A stretch of 59,192 nucleotides of DNA from Bacteroidaceae bacterium (lineage in GTDB: Bacteria > Bacteroidota > Bacteroidia > Bacteroidales > Bacteroidaceae). Positions 44,229 through 52,479 of this stretch are shown here, piece after piece (within the stretch, counting starts at the first letter, position 1; every line of letters begins with the position of its first letter). Below the pieces are notes generated by a model. That model searched no databases, was not told the origin of the DNA, and worked only from the letters and a program-made list of their open reading frames with translations. Location: contig JAFZSP010000014.1 in the NCBI GenBank assembly GCA_017619335.1, positions 1-59,192 of the forward strand, given 5' to 3'. The translations under genes and the position numbers were made by a program.

Positions 44229-44962
44229 TGAAAAGGAGTATTGCGGTCCTTCTGGACGAAGCCAAGAACAAAATGAGCGCCTTCGTGGCACTGGCCAATT
44301 ACAGATTTATGAATCTCTGTGTGGATGCAGAACCTGCGTCGCTGCTGTGTATCACGATTGAGGCCGGTGATGCCAAATTGGATTTGGAAGATGTGGCAGA
44401 CGTGAGCAGCCCGCAGAAGGATCAGTTCGCATTGTTTCCCAAGGAGAACAATCCCGCCCTGATTTTTGCCATCTGCAAAGCGGTGAAGACCGCTCATCCG
44501 GAGTTCAAGGTGGAAGTGAAAGGACAGAACGAGGAAGATGGTGACAACAGCGATGAAAATGATGAAGGCAATGATAGCGATGAAGAAACAGAGAAATACA
44601 TCCTGTTGACAATGCCTGAGATCAATAAGGACCGTCGGGATTTCATTATCAATGGAGTGGATATACTGCAGAAAGCCTGTCAGATGAAACTGGATGCCAT
44701 TTCCGAGGAGTATGTGGTAAAGATTACTGCTAAGTTGGCCCTTGACAAACCAGAAGAGCTGGACGAGGCAAAAGATAACCTCCAGGGTTTGTATGACAAG
44801 CATAAAGATATGCTGGTTGGCTTTACCGACAACAAGAAACAAGCCGTGGAGGAAGCCTACCAACGCTACCTCGCAGAACAGGAGGAGAAGCAGGCCCAGC
44901 AGCAGGAACTCGATGAGGCCCACGGCACAGACAAAGGCTTGAGTATGAACATGGAAGAATAA
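44228..44962 (+). CDS. Acidic cytoplasmic protein of unknown function
   Basis: 244 residues, no signal or membrane segment. A very acidic low-complexity stretch (about residues 98-122, Glu/Asp/Asn/Ser) divides two halves; the C-terminal third is helical, probably coiled coil (residues about 175-230, Lys/Glu/Gln-rich). I recognise no family and see no peptidase motif. It starts on the last base of the PEGA gene's stop and precedes the E1-like gene by 23 nt, so it is a candidate substrate, scaffold or chaperone of the conjugation step, which is speculation. Lysine-rich and cytoplasmic, it could accept a ubiquitin-like tag. Confidence 0.5.
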   Translation: MKRSIAVLLDEAKNKMSAFVALANYRFMNLCVDAEPASLLCITIEAGDAKLDLEDVADVSSPQKDQFALFPKENNPALIFAICKAVKTAHPEFKVEVKGQNEEDGDNSDENDEGNDSDEETEKYILLTMPEINKDRRDFIINGVDILQKACQMKLDAISEEYVVKITAKLALDKPEELDEAKDNLQGLYDKHKDMLVGFTDNKKQAVEEAYQRYLAEQEEKQAQQQELDEAHGTDKGLSMNMEE

Positions 44963-44985
44963 AATAGTAAATCGTCCAATAGTAA

Positions 44986-46155
44986 ATGATTAGTCCCTTC
45001 AATCAGCAAATGGTTTCCGAAGCTCGCGTGATGGTCGTGGGTTGTGGAGCATTGGGTAACGAGGTGGTGAAGCACCTCGCGCTGCTGGAGGTGGGACTGT
45101 TGGTGTTGGTGGATTTCGATAGGGTAGAGCAGGACAACCTCAGCCGCTCTGTCTGGTTTACCAGTGACGATGCACAGGCTGGACGCTTCAAGGTGGAGGC
45201 AATGGCTGAGAGAATCAGGCAGTTACATCCATCCATGAAGGTACTTCCCATCTGTGGAGATGTTGCCTACGATGTCGGCCTTGGACTCATCAGGACGATG
45301 GATGTGGTCATCGGTTGCGTGGATAACCGCTGGGCACGCTATTGTATCAACCGCCTCTGCATGAGGGCTGGCGTCCCTTGGGTGGACGGCGGAATAGACG
45401 GACTGGAAGGCACTGCGCGAGTCTTCGTTCCTGGCGTGAACTGTTACGCCTGCAACTTAGGTCCCGAGGGCCTGAAAGATATGGCGCGTCGCCAGCCGTG
45501 TGCGGGTGTTATCCGCAGGAATGTGGAAGCCGGGAAAGCCCCAACGACCTCCATTGTGGCATCAATCATTGGTGCCATTGAAGTGCAGGAAGCACTGAAA
45601 TTGATTCAGGATTCAAGATCCAAGTTTCATGTTTCAAGTTTCAAGTGCCAGGATGAAGAGTTTACTTCCCTGTGTGGCAAGATGTTCTACTACGAAGGTC
45701 AGCATCTGACCACCAAGCTTGTCGATTTCCAGGCGTGGGACGAAGACTGTCCGGTACACGAACGCTGGGAACCCATTCAGCAGACTGTATTGACAGCAGA
45801 GACAACAGTCTCTAGTGCCCTCCAGCAGTTGCAGATGGAATTGCAAGCACAGGAGATAACCATCTGTCTCACAGATGACTGCTTCGTGGACTATGTGTTG
45901 CGTCGTGACAACGATAGTCGCCACGAGGTCATGCTGCCCGGACGGGCTGTGGCATCCTTCGTGGAACAAGACAAGGAACTCTGCGGAATACCCTTCAGCG
46001 GGCTCTACCAGCACGAGTGGAGAGAGATTACCGCGTCTTTCCCCTATCAGCACCTGACGTTATCAGCCTTGGGCGTGCCTCGGCAGGCTGTGCTACAGGT
46101 GCAGACAGAGCGGGGAGAATGCTTTGTTGAACTGAATGATAAATATGAAAAATAA
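44986..46155 (+). CDS. ThiF/E1-like ubiquitin-activating enzyme homologue
   Basis: 389 residues. The adenylation domain has the nucleotide motif VVGCGALGNEV (Gly19, 21, 24), the ATP/Mg segment VDFDRVEQDNLSR (Asp43-Arg54), GCVDN (Asp113) and a C-terminal PTTSIVASIIGAIEVQEALK. A CxxC pair (Cys153, Cys156) is followed by Cys172 (QPCAGV), in the position of the E1 thioester cysteine. After about residue 210 comes a ~180-residue extension not usual in ThiF/MoeB, perhaps an E2/Ub docking domain; part of the junction (45604-45650) is encoded by spacer-like repeats. E1 enzymes adenylate the C-terminal glycine of a ubiquitin-like protein and pass it to an E2. Matching Ub-like and E2 genes are in the same cluster. 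Confidence 0.88.
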   Translation: MISPFNQQMVSEARVMVVGCGALGNEVVKHLALLEVGLLVLVDFDRVEQDNLSRSVWFTSDDAQAGRFKVEAMAERIRQLHPSMKVLPICGDVAYDVGLGLIRTMDVVIGCVDNRWARYCINRLCMRAGVPWVDGGIDGLEGTARVFVPGVNCYACNLGPEGLKDMARRQPCAGVIRRNVEAGKAPTTSIVASIIGAIEVQEALKLIQDSRSKFHVSSFKCQDEEFTSLCGKMFYYEGQHLTTKLVDFQAWDEDCPVHERWEPIQQTVLTAETTVSSALQQLQMELQAQEITICLTDDCFVDYVLRRDNDSRHEVMLPGRAVASFVEQDKELCGIPFSGLYQHEWREITASFPYQHLTLSALGVPRQAVLQVQTERGECFVELNDKYEK

Positions 46156-46164
46156 TATAGAAGG

Positions 46165-46950
46165 TTGAAAAGAGACAATAACATAAGCCAAGCGAGCGCA
46201 GAACTGCTGCTGAACTATCTCTTTCCCGAGCTGGCAGAGGAGTGGATTGCTGATGACAAAGGCAGCTTCTATCGCAACTACAATCGTGATATTCTGGCCC
46301 TGTATCCCGACGAGAAGCGGGTGATACTGTCGCGTGACGGTTTTCTGAAGCTTCTGCCTCAAGGACTGCTCTCTGGCGAAGAAGACCTAAAGGACTCGAA
46401 GGATGTTGTTGCCAAGTCCAAGGAACTGGAGCGGCACATCCATCGGCTCTGTGAGGCGTTTCTCCCCATAGACAGCTTGCATTTCCGTCGGAAACTGAAG
46501 ATAGAACAGCAGGTGTCTGAACTGCTGAGTACCCGGCTGGAATACCTCTTGAAGCATTACTTCGGCTTAGACTTGACAGCCGAACAGAACCCCTTCATCA
46601 GGGCCCTGGCTGTGGTGCTTCCTTTCGCTCAACAGTGGAGAGGAGATTTTCCCCTGTTGCGCAGCATGATAGAAAAGCTCTTTGGATGTGAAGTGGTGAT
46701 GACGCAGGGTCGCTGGAGCGAGTCCGACTCCACGCTGAGTTGGCTTCCCTTGGTGCGCTTTGACCTGCAGATTCCCGACTTGTCTCCAGAGGCCTACAGA
46801 ACGTTAATGGCTCAGGTTCAACCCTTTGCCGACTTCATCCGTGAGTGGTTTGTTCCTGCAGAGGTCGTCTGTCAGATGAATATCAAGGAATCTGGACAGC
46901 CTCAACGCACAGATACTCGCCTCACGCTGGACTATAATACACAATTATAA
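46165..46950 (+). CDS. tssG: T6SS baseplate protein TssG
   Basis: 261 residues resembling Bacteroidetes TssG (ILALYPDEKRVILSRDGFLKLLPQGLL; LRSMIEKLFGCEVVM; a C-terminal PFADFIREWFVPAEVVCQMNI). TssG and two TssF form the baseplate wedge. The start is taken as TTG 46165, because no ATG or GTG occurs in the frame until well inside the conserved region; a GAAGG overlaps the start. It lies 9 nt after the E1-like gene and 7 nt before tssK, so the conjugation enzyme is embedded in the baseplate gene run. Confidence 0.75.
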   Translation: MKRDNNISQASAELLLNYLFPELAEEWIADDKGSFYRNYNRDILALYPDEKRVILSRDGFLKLLPQGLLSGEEDLKDSKDVVAKSKELERHIHRLCEAFLPIDSLHFRRKLKIEQQVSELLSTRLEYLLKHYFGLDLTAEQNPFIRALAVVLPFAQQWRGDFPLLRSMIEKLFGCEVVMTQGRWSESDSTLSWLPLVRFDLQIPDLSPEAYRTLMAQVQPFADFIREWFVPAEVVCQMNIKESGQPQRTDTRLTLDYNTQL

Positions 46951-46957
46951 AAGATAT

Positions 46958-48100
46958 ATGTTGGACATCAATTCAAGAATCAAATGGATGCCAGGAATGG
47001 AACTCACCGCCCAGACGTTTCGCAGTCTGAGTGAGGATCTTGATTTCCGCCAACAGCTGGCCTTGCAAGCCGCCTTAGGCAACCATCGTATGGGGCTGTT
47101 GCCTGGTGCAGAATTCATCAACACCGGCTGCTTCGTCAAGAATCGGTTTGAGATGGAACGCTTCCGTTGCTTGGCTGTGCTGCCCTCTGGTCGTCTGGTG
47201 GACGCTGATGAGTCTGTGGCTATTGACATTCCAATGCTCTATGGCACAGAGTATTATCTGACGGTTAGCATCGGACGGAATGTGGTGGAGTTCGAGAAGG
47301 AAGGCATTCCCTATGTGCGTCCGCAGTATGAGTACGCCATCAACACGCTGGAAGAAGTGGAGCAGGCCGACGTCCTGCCCGTGGTGCGTTTCCGTGCAGA
47401 CAATGGTGTCTTCTCGGTGGAAACAGACTTCATTCCGCCCTGTCTGATGCTCAGCGCAGACGCCCGTTTCCAGACCTATATAGGCCGTTATGCAGAGCAG
47501 CTGCAAGCACTGATTGCTCATGCCAACCTGGAAGAAGGGGAGGGGAAACGTGCCCTCCTTCGCTACCTCTTCCGCCTGAAGAGCTATGGGCAGAACAATG
47601 CTGTTCACGACTTCGTCCTTCTCTTGCAGGAAATGGTACAAGCCATTGATTATTATATCGTGACGCCTCATGTGGAAGAGCCAAAGCCTGTCCCGGAACC
47701 CTCGCCCGCAGATGTGGAACGCTGGCTACGGTGGGTGGAAGACTATCTGACTGGAGCGTCCAGCGTGCTGGATCATGTGGTGCTGGAAGACAACACCATC
47801 GATTACTTCGCCTTGCTGGAGCAGGCCAAGAAGGAACTCTATGAGCGCCTCAATCCAGAACTCTATGAGAAATTGCTCCTGAAGATCAAGGGCGAACTGC
47901 GTGAGGAACTCCAGACGCACCTCACCGCAGCCCTGCAGTCCTATGTGGATGATAATGCCAAACCCGAGTTGGGAAGCTTGCTCAGCACAGAACTGCATGA
48001 GAAGCTCCACGGGCAACTCTATCCGGAACTCTACGAGGCACTCTTCAACGCGCTCTATGTTCCCACCCCGGAAGAGGAAGAGTTTATACCTATTATTTAA
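46958..48100 (+). CDS. tssK: T6SS baseplate-membrane adaptor TssK
   Basis: 380 residues with the TssK N-terminal pattern (IKWMPGMELTAQTFRSL, LALQAALGNHRMGLLPGAEF), the shoulder strand DFIPPCLML and a helical middle. TssK trimers link the baseplate wedges to the membrane complex. The last ~110 residues are an acidic helical segment with repeated LYERLNPELYEKLL-type units (three variants), a repeat not usual for the family, in the region that would contact the membrane proteins. Confidence 0.88.
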   Translation: MLDINSRIKWMPGMELTAQTFRSLSEDLDFRQQLALQAALGNHRMGLLPGAEFINTGCFVKNRFEMERFRCLAVLPSGRLVDADESVAIDIPMLYGTEYYLTVSIGRNVVEFEKEGIPYVRPQYEYAINTLEEVEQADVLPVVRFRADNGVFSVETDFIPPCLMLSADARFQTYIGRYAEQLQALIAHANLEEGEGKRALLRYLFRLKSYGQNNAVHDFVLLLQEMVQAIDYYIVTPHVEEPKPVPEPSPADVERWLRWVEDYLTGASSVLDHVVLEDNTIDYFALLEQAKKELYERLNPELYEKLLLKIKGELREELQTHLTAALQSYVDDNAKPELGSLLSTELHEKLHGQLYPELYEALFNALYVPTPEEEEFIPII

Positions 48101-48112
48101 TTACGCGCGCGC

Positions 48113-48571
48113 ATGAATAGCATAGCCATTCCTTTGAAGATTTCTGCCCATGGGCTGGAGAGGCTGACAGACACACGTCAGTCCATCGACAACGCCTTGT
48201 CACTGCTGATGAGTACTCCCTGTTACAGCAGCGTGGCAGACCCTCAGTTCGGTTTCATCTTTAACAACATGCGCTTCGAGATTTTCAATGAGAACGAGGG
48301 CGTGGTCTTCAATTCCTCCGATTCCCCCAACATCTTTGAGGGACCAGAGGGGCTCTATAACAAGAAGATAACGGGTTCTTCCAAGAACCTCAACACGTTC
48401 GCTTCTGAGCTCAAGGAAACCATCCGTCGCTATGAGAAGCGACTGCGGGACATCGAGGTGTCGATGACTTATTTCCGTGAACAACAGCGCATTAATGTGA
48501 CCGTTCGTGGGGTTATCATCGAGACCAAAGCCCCTTATCTCTACCAATCCACAATCAACGTATGGAAATGA
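48113..48571 (+). CDS. tssE: T6SS baseplate gp25-like protein TssE
   Basis: 152 residues of the gp25/TssE family (DTRQSIDNALSLLMSTPCYSSVADPQFGFIF; ELKETIRRYEKRLRDIEVSM). TssE joins the wedge to the first sheath ring. Starts 12 nt after tssK, directly behind a short CG alternation (acgcgcgcgc), and ends 4 nt before tssF. Confidence 0.9.
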   Translation: MNSIAIPLKISAHGLERLTDTRQSIDNALSLLMSTPCYSSVADPQFGFIFNNMRFEIFNENEGVVFNSSDSPNIFEGPEGLYNKKITGSSKNLNTFASELKETIRRYEKRLRDIEVSMTYFREQQRINVTVRGVIIETKAPYLYQSTINVWK

Positions 48572-48575
48572 CCCT

Positions 48576-50282
48576 ATGAAACAAACGATACTTGAAACCC
48601 GCCAACGCGCCAAGGATTTGCTGCAGCAGGCTATCGCCATCTGGCGACAGAGTGACCAGAGTGACTTCTTGGAAGGACTGGAAGACGACCCCGTCTTCTC
48701 ACTTCTGATGATGGCCATTGCCTACCAGGGCAGTGAGATAGACAATGAGATAGCACGCCTGAAGGAAGAGGTGCTGGACGAGTTTGCCCGCAACCTGGCG
48801 CCCTACGAGATGGGACACGCCACACCGGCCACACTGGTGGTACAGACGGCAACGCAAAAGGCTGTGCCAGAGGTGGAATTGAACGCTTCCTCTGTCTTCC
48901 GCCTGGCGTCTTCGCATCCGTTTATTCCGCTGTTACACAGTCGTGTGCTCGGTATCAAGCAGTTCTCAGTGGTGCGCGTGGACGGTCGCCGCTGGAAGGT
49001 GACGCTGGATTTCAGTCAGCCTGTGCGTGACCTCTCTGGTTTCACCTTTGCTGTGGAGGGGCTGGACTTCCGTGACCTGACGGTGACGGTGGGCAAGCAC
49101 CTGGTGCCGCTGATCCGGCCTTGGGATTATTCCGAGCTGCCTTTCAATGAGTGCTTTGCACCTCACAATATTATCTACACCCGCCAGCAGATCTGTAATA
49201 TGTCCATGCTGCCGCTGGAACTGTTTGCACGGCACAACGTCCGCCTCTACTGCATCGACAAGCATCGTCCTGCGCTGTTACTGCCCCAGGAGACAGAGCG
49301 CCTGGAGCTGATGTTTGAGTTCTCTGGCATTACAGACAATTTCCTCTTCGACAAGACCCGCCTCCTGCTGAACACCCTCATTCTGGTCAACGCCCAGCAG
49401 CAGGAAGTAACCCTCTCTGCCCAGCAGCCGCTGGCTCGCATCGCTGGCTTTGACGATGCCGGTGAGAAGAGAGAACTCACCTCCCGCCAATTTATGCAAC
49501 TGCTGCAACCCTCAGAGAACCAAATATATGGAAATGCAGAGCTGATGGTCAGACAGGTGTCGGCAGACCGCTTTAACCAGGGAAGCTTAGTGAAGCTCCT
49601 CAACTGCGTTCTCAATAAATATCATTCCGACTTCTATGCCTTCCGCAACCTCCGTGGAATGACCACAGACCAGATGGTGTATAACCTGCAGGAAGCAATG
49701 ACGGCCCTTGTCAACGTCAGCACAGAAGACGTGATGCGCAGTGTGCCAGGCGTTTATCTGATGCTGAGAGACAAGAGTCAGATGCACAACAAGGACTTCA
49801 GCGTCAGCGTCAGATACCTGACCACAGCCGGAGCTGCCATTAACCAGTTCCTCAATGACACCATCAAGCTGGAGGCACCGTCTGGGTTGGACAATTCAGA
49901 GACAATAGTCATCAAGCAGCCCGTGCAAGGCACTGATGACATCAAGAGCAGAACAGAAATTGACTCACTGCTGCGCTATTACATGCTGACGGGTGACCGC
50001 ATCGTCACTCCAGCAGATATCAAAGTGTTCTGTTTTAAGGAGTTGACCACTCGTTACGGCCTCAGCGAGAGCATGATTAATCGCATCCGTGTGAGTCGTC
50101 GTCAGACCAACAGCCGCAGGGATTGTGGTTACGAGATTGTGGTGGAAATCACCTTGGAGGACAATAGTTTTGTCAAGCGCATCTTTTCCAACAGCCTGCC
50201 CACAGCGGCCATCCTCATGGAGAAAATGCTGGAGATACGCTCTGCCGGCATCTATCCTATCAGCGTCAGTATCAACCTATAA
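48576..50282 (+). CDS. tssF: T6SS baseplate wedge protein TssF
   Basis: 568 residues from ATG 48576 (the longer frame runs into tssE). TssF pattern: DPVFSLLMMAIAYQGSEIDNEI, FARNLAPYEMGHATPATLVV, a central LAPYDWSEL-like IRPWDYSELPFNECF and a C-terminal RVSRRQTNSRRDCGYEIVVEI. It forms the core of the baseplate wedge with TssG and TssE. The ubiquitin-like gene follows after 36 nt. Confidence 0.9.
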   Translation: MKQTILETRQRAKDLLQQAIAIWRQSDQSDFLEGLEDDPVFSLLMMAIAYQGSEIDNEIARLKEEVLDEFARNLAPYEMGHATPATLVVQTATQKAVPEVELNASSVFRLASSHPFIPLLHSRVLGIKQFSVVRVDGRRWKVTLDFSQPVRDLSGFTFAVEGLDFRDLTVTVGKHLVPLIRPWDYSELPFNECFAPHNIIYTRQQICNMSMLPLELFARHNVRLYCIDKHRPALLLPQETERLELMFEFSGITDNFLFDKTRLLLNTLILVNAQQQEVTLSAQQPLARIAGFDDAGEKRELTSRQFMQLLQPSENQIYGNAELMVRQVSADRFNQGSLVKLLNCVLNKYHSDFYAFRNLRGMTTDQMVYNLQEAMTALVNVSTEDVMRSVPGVYLMLRDKSQMHNKDFSVSVRYLTTAGAAINQFLNDTIKLEAPSGLDNSETIVIKQPVQGTDDIKSRTEIDSLLRYYMLTGDRIVTPADIKVFCFKELTTRYGLSESMINRIRVSRRQTNSRRDCGYEIVVEITLEDNSFVKRIFSNSLPTAAILMEKMLEIRSAGIYPISVSINL

Positions 50283-50318
50283 AGTGAAATATCATCGTCA
50301 ATAACGTCAAATAAAGAT

Positions 50319-50636
50319 ATGGAAGAATTCTTTTTGGACATTGTGTATAAGAACAAGACAGTGAGGTTCCGGGTGATGAACCCGGAAGCCCCGCTGGCAC
50401 AACTGATGACCAACCTCCGTCACGCCATCGGCAACGACGGCAAGCTCATCTTCGACTTCCCGTCCATTGATTCCACAGGCGCTCCCCTGGACTATTTCTT
50501 TGGGAAGGAAGACCCCGAGGTGCACGAGATTCGCGTCCTGCGTCCCCGCATCGGACAGACAGACCAGACCCTGGCAGATTATCAGGTCAAGAATGGTGAC
50601 ACGCTCTGCTTGGTGCCAGACCCGTTTCCTGGATAA
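50319..50636 (+). CDS. Ubiquitin-like beta-grasp protein ending in Gly
   Basis: 105 residues. It is predicted to have the beta-grasp order beta-beta-alpha-beta: FFLDIVYKNKTVRFRV, a helix (LAQLMTNLRHAI), GKLIFDFP, IRVLRPR. The C-terminal part (QTLADYQVKNGDTLCLV) matches the last strands of ubiquitin (TL-DY----TL-LV) closely. The chain stops at DPFPG with glycine as the last residue, so it would be ready for activation without processing. A YukD/EsaB-type (type VII) ubiquitin-like protein is the main alternative, but those do not sit with E1 and E2 genes. The stop overlaps the E2 start by one base (TAATG), so the two are co-translated. Confidence 0.85.
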   Translation: MEEFFLDIVYKNKTVRFRVMNPEAPLAQLMTNLRHAIGNDGKLIFDFPSIDSTGAPLDYFFGKEDPEVHEIRVLRPRIGQTDQTLADYQVKNGDTLCLVPDPFPG

Positions 50637-51193
50637 TGAAAGTGGAGGAGTTCGATAGCAGCAAGCTCCGTGGACGTGCCCGTCGGCTGTTCCACGAGTG
50701 GCAGACACTGGAAGAGGGCCTGCGAGGCCGTTCAGATATCCAGTGGCACGTGCAGAAGACCAGTGCCGAAGGGCTGCCCGTCTGCTATCTCATTGACTAT
50801 CACATCCGCAGCATCTGTGGCGTCACCAACGTGGAACACCTGAATGAACCTGGCGTGGACAACGAACCGCTCTATGCAGACCATTTCCGGATGCTGCTGG
50901 AACTGCCTCCCAACTACCCCCAGGTGGATGCGCCGCCGCGGCTGCATTTCCTCACGGCCGACGAGCAGGGACAGCCGATTCCGCACCCTTGGCATCCCAA
51001 TATCCGTTACTTCGGAGAGATGGCTGGACGGGTCTGCATCAATATGGCCGACACCTATACCGACCTCCTTTGGGGCGTTCGCCGTGTGGCGTCCTACCTC
51101 CGTTATGAGACCTTTCACGCCACCCTGGAACCGCCCTATCCCGAGGACCTTCAGGTGGCAGCCTGGGTGAGGAGAGGAGAGTTGAGAGTTTAG
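50636..51193 (+). CDS. E2 ubiquitin-conjugating enzyme homologue
   Basis: 185 residues with a UBC fold: helix 1 (residues 10-30), beta meander with FRMLLELPPNYPQVDAPPRLHF, the catalytic HPN motif (His120-Pro121-Asn122), the active-site cysteine Cys134 in GRVCINM, and the following tryptophan (Trp146) and helix. The HPN-Cys spacing is a few residues longer than in eukaryotic E2s. The C-terminal PYPEDLQVAAWV corresponds to the NP-DPL segment. This is a canonical, apparently active E2, unlike many diverged bacterial ones. It overlaps the ubiquitin-like gene and lies in the T6SS baseplate region. Confidence 0.9.
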   Translation: MKVEEFDSSKLRGRARRLFHEWQTLEEGLRGRSDIQWHVQKTSAEGLPVCYLIDYHIRSICGVTNVEHLNEPGVDNEPLYADHFRMLLELPPNYPQVDAPPRLHFLTADEQGQPIPHPWHPNIRYFGEMAGRVCINMADTYTDLLWGVRRVASYLRYETFHATLEPPYPEDLQVAAWVRRGELRV

Positions 51194-51246
51194 AGTTTAG
51201 AGTTTATAGATTATTGTATAGAAGTATCGCAAGTATGCTAACAAGC

Positions 51247-51309
51247 TTTAATATAAAGCCCCTTAGGGGCGTAATAAGGGCGGCCAGCCATTTCAATGGC
51301 TGGTATGCA
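51247..51309. promoter_or_regulatory. Two small hairpins before the 51310 gene
   Basis: A gcccc/ggggc hairpin (51258-51270) and a perfect 9-bp hairpin ccagccatt/aatggctgg with a 2-nt loop (51284-51303) lie in the 116-nt gap after the E2 gene. The second ends 6 nt before the chosen ATG and could mask the ribosome site. No T run follows. Confidence 0.45.
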
Positions 51310-52476
51310 ATGGCGGGGAAAACGCGTGCCTTTAGGTACGCGACAATGTGTTTCTTGGCCCTCTGCCTGCCGCTGTTGTCGCAGGCGCAGACCGTCAAAC
51401 AGGTGAGCGTCTCTGCCGACGAGCCGTTCACAGATCACCTCACCCTGCAGCAGGACTCCAAGGACACCGACCTGATGGTGAAGTTCCAGTTTGACGAGGC
51501 CAACAACACGCTGACTGTCTCCCTCGTCTCCTACCGCAGCCTCTTCGTCTTCCAGGACGACACGCGCTACCGTCAGGTGGTGCGTCACAAGCGGCTCCGT
51601 CCAGAACGCTTCCCCTACGTGGTCACCGCAGCTGACCACCAGCAGTTCCGCCTCTCCAAGCCGCTGCGCAAGACCATCAGTCACCCCCGTCGGAAGCACA
51701 TCTTCCGGCAGTGGCTCACCACAGAAGGCCTCCTGCCCCGTCCTGCTGAGTTCCAGATGGTCAACGATTTCATCGAGCAGCAGTTTGACATCAAGAACCA
51801 CCAGAGCGTCGTCACCGTCACTCTGCGGGACGTCTTCCTGATGGAGCGTGACACCAAGCACACCAACAAGTGGCAACTGCTGTGCGGCAGGGACTTCAAC
51901 ACCAGATACCAGGTCGCCATCCGTCGCAATCCTTGTTTCGGACTGGAGGCAGACCTGCAGACGGCCTCCCAGAGCTTGACAGACCTCCAGAAGAGTTACA
52001 AATCCTTCCGTGCCAAGTATGGTGGCGGGAAAGTCACCTCACAGGAGGCTATGACGCTTTTCCAGAAGACCCAGAACACCCTGCTCCAGCAGTTCCCTCG
52101 TCGCACAGTCACTTCTGCCTGTCCCGACCTGCAGGGCAGCTGGGACAGCTACAACCTTCTGCTGGATTCCATTTCCATGATGCAGTGTAAACTGGAACTC
52201 CCGCCTGTCCTCACCCCAGAAGAGGAGGCCGTCGGAGGCGGTACCATCGATGCCACCAACATCTGCAGCCGCGCTCGCCAGATTGACGAACTCGTGGGAC
52301 GATGGCTGCTCACCACCGACGAGATTGAGCGGCGCGATATCAAAGCGCAGTGTGCCAAAATCCTCAAGGACACCAACGCCCTGATACGCATCCGTGGGAT
52401 GCAGACCGAGGAGCAGCGCCGCGCCGTCAAGGTGTTCCGCGAGGCAGAACGCTATTATTACAAAACCATTCATTAG
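51310..52476 (+). CDS. Exported protein of the T6SS membrane module
   Basis: 388 residues from ATG 51310, chosen because it begins a signal peptide (MAGKTRAFRYATMCFLALCL ending in SQAQ). No later membrane segment, so it is probably periplasmic. N-terminal half beta-rich (VKFQFDEANNTLTVSLVSYRSLFVF), C-terminal half helical with several Cys. I recognise no family. In position it could stand in for the Bacteroidetes T6SS periplasmic subunits (TssP/TssQ), which cannot be told from sequence by eye. It lies 3 nt upstream of the next exported gene. Confidence 0.6.
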   Translation: MAGKTRAFRYATMCFLALCLPLLSQAQTVKQVSVSADEPFTDHLTLQQDSKDTDLMVKFQFDEANNTLTVSLVSYRSLFVFQDDTRYRQVVRHKRLRPERFPYVVTAADHQQFRLSKPLRKTISHPRRKHIFRQWLTTEGLLPRPAEFQMVNDFIEQQFDIKNHQSVVTVTLRDVFLMERDTKHTNKWQLLCGRDFNTRYQVAIRRNPCFGLEADLQTASQSLTDLQKSYKSFRAKYGGGKVTSQEAMTLFQKTQNTLLQQFPRRTVTSACPDLQGSWDSYNLLLDSISMMQCKLELPPVLTPEEEAVGGGTIDATNICSRARQIDELVGRWLLTTDEIERRDIKAQCAKILKDTNALIRIRGMQTEEQRRAVKVFREAERYYYKTIH

Positions 52477-52479
52477 CCC

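Noticed and set aside
44986..51193. CBASS-type E1/E2 (Cap2-like) system
   Set aside because: No CD-NTase, no Cap3/JAB peptidase and no CBASS effector gene is near; E1 and E2 are separate genes with a true Ub-like protein between T6SS genes.
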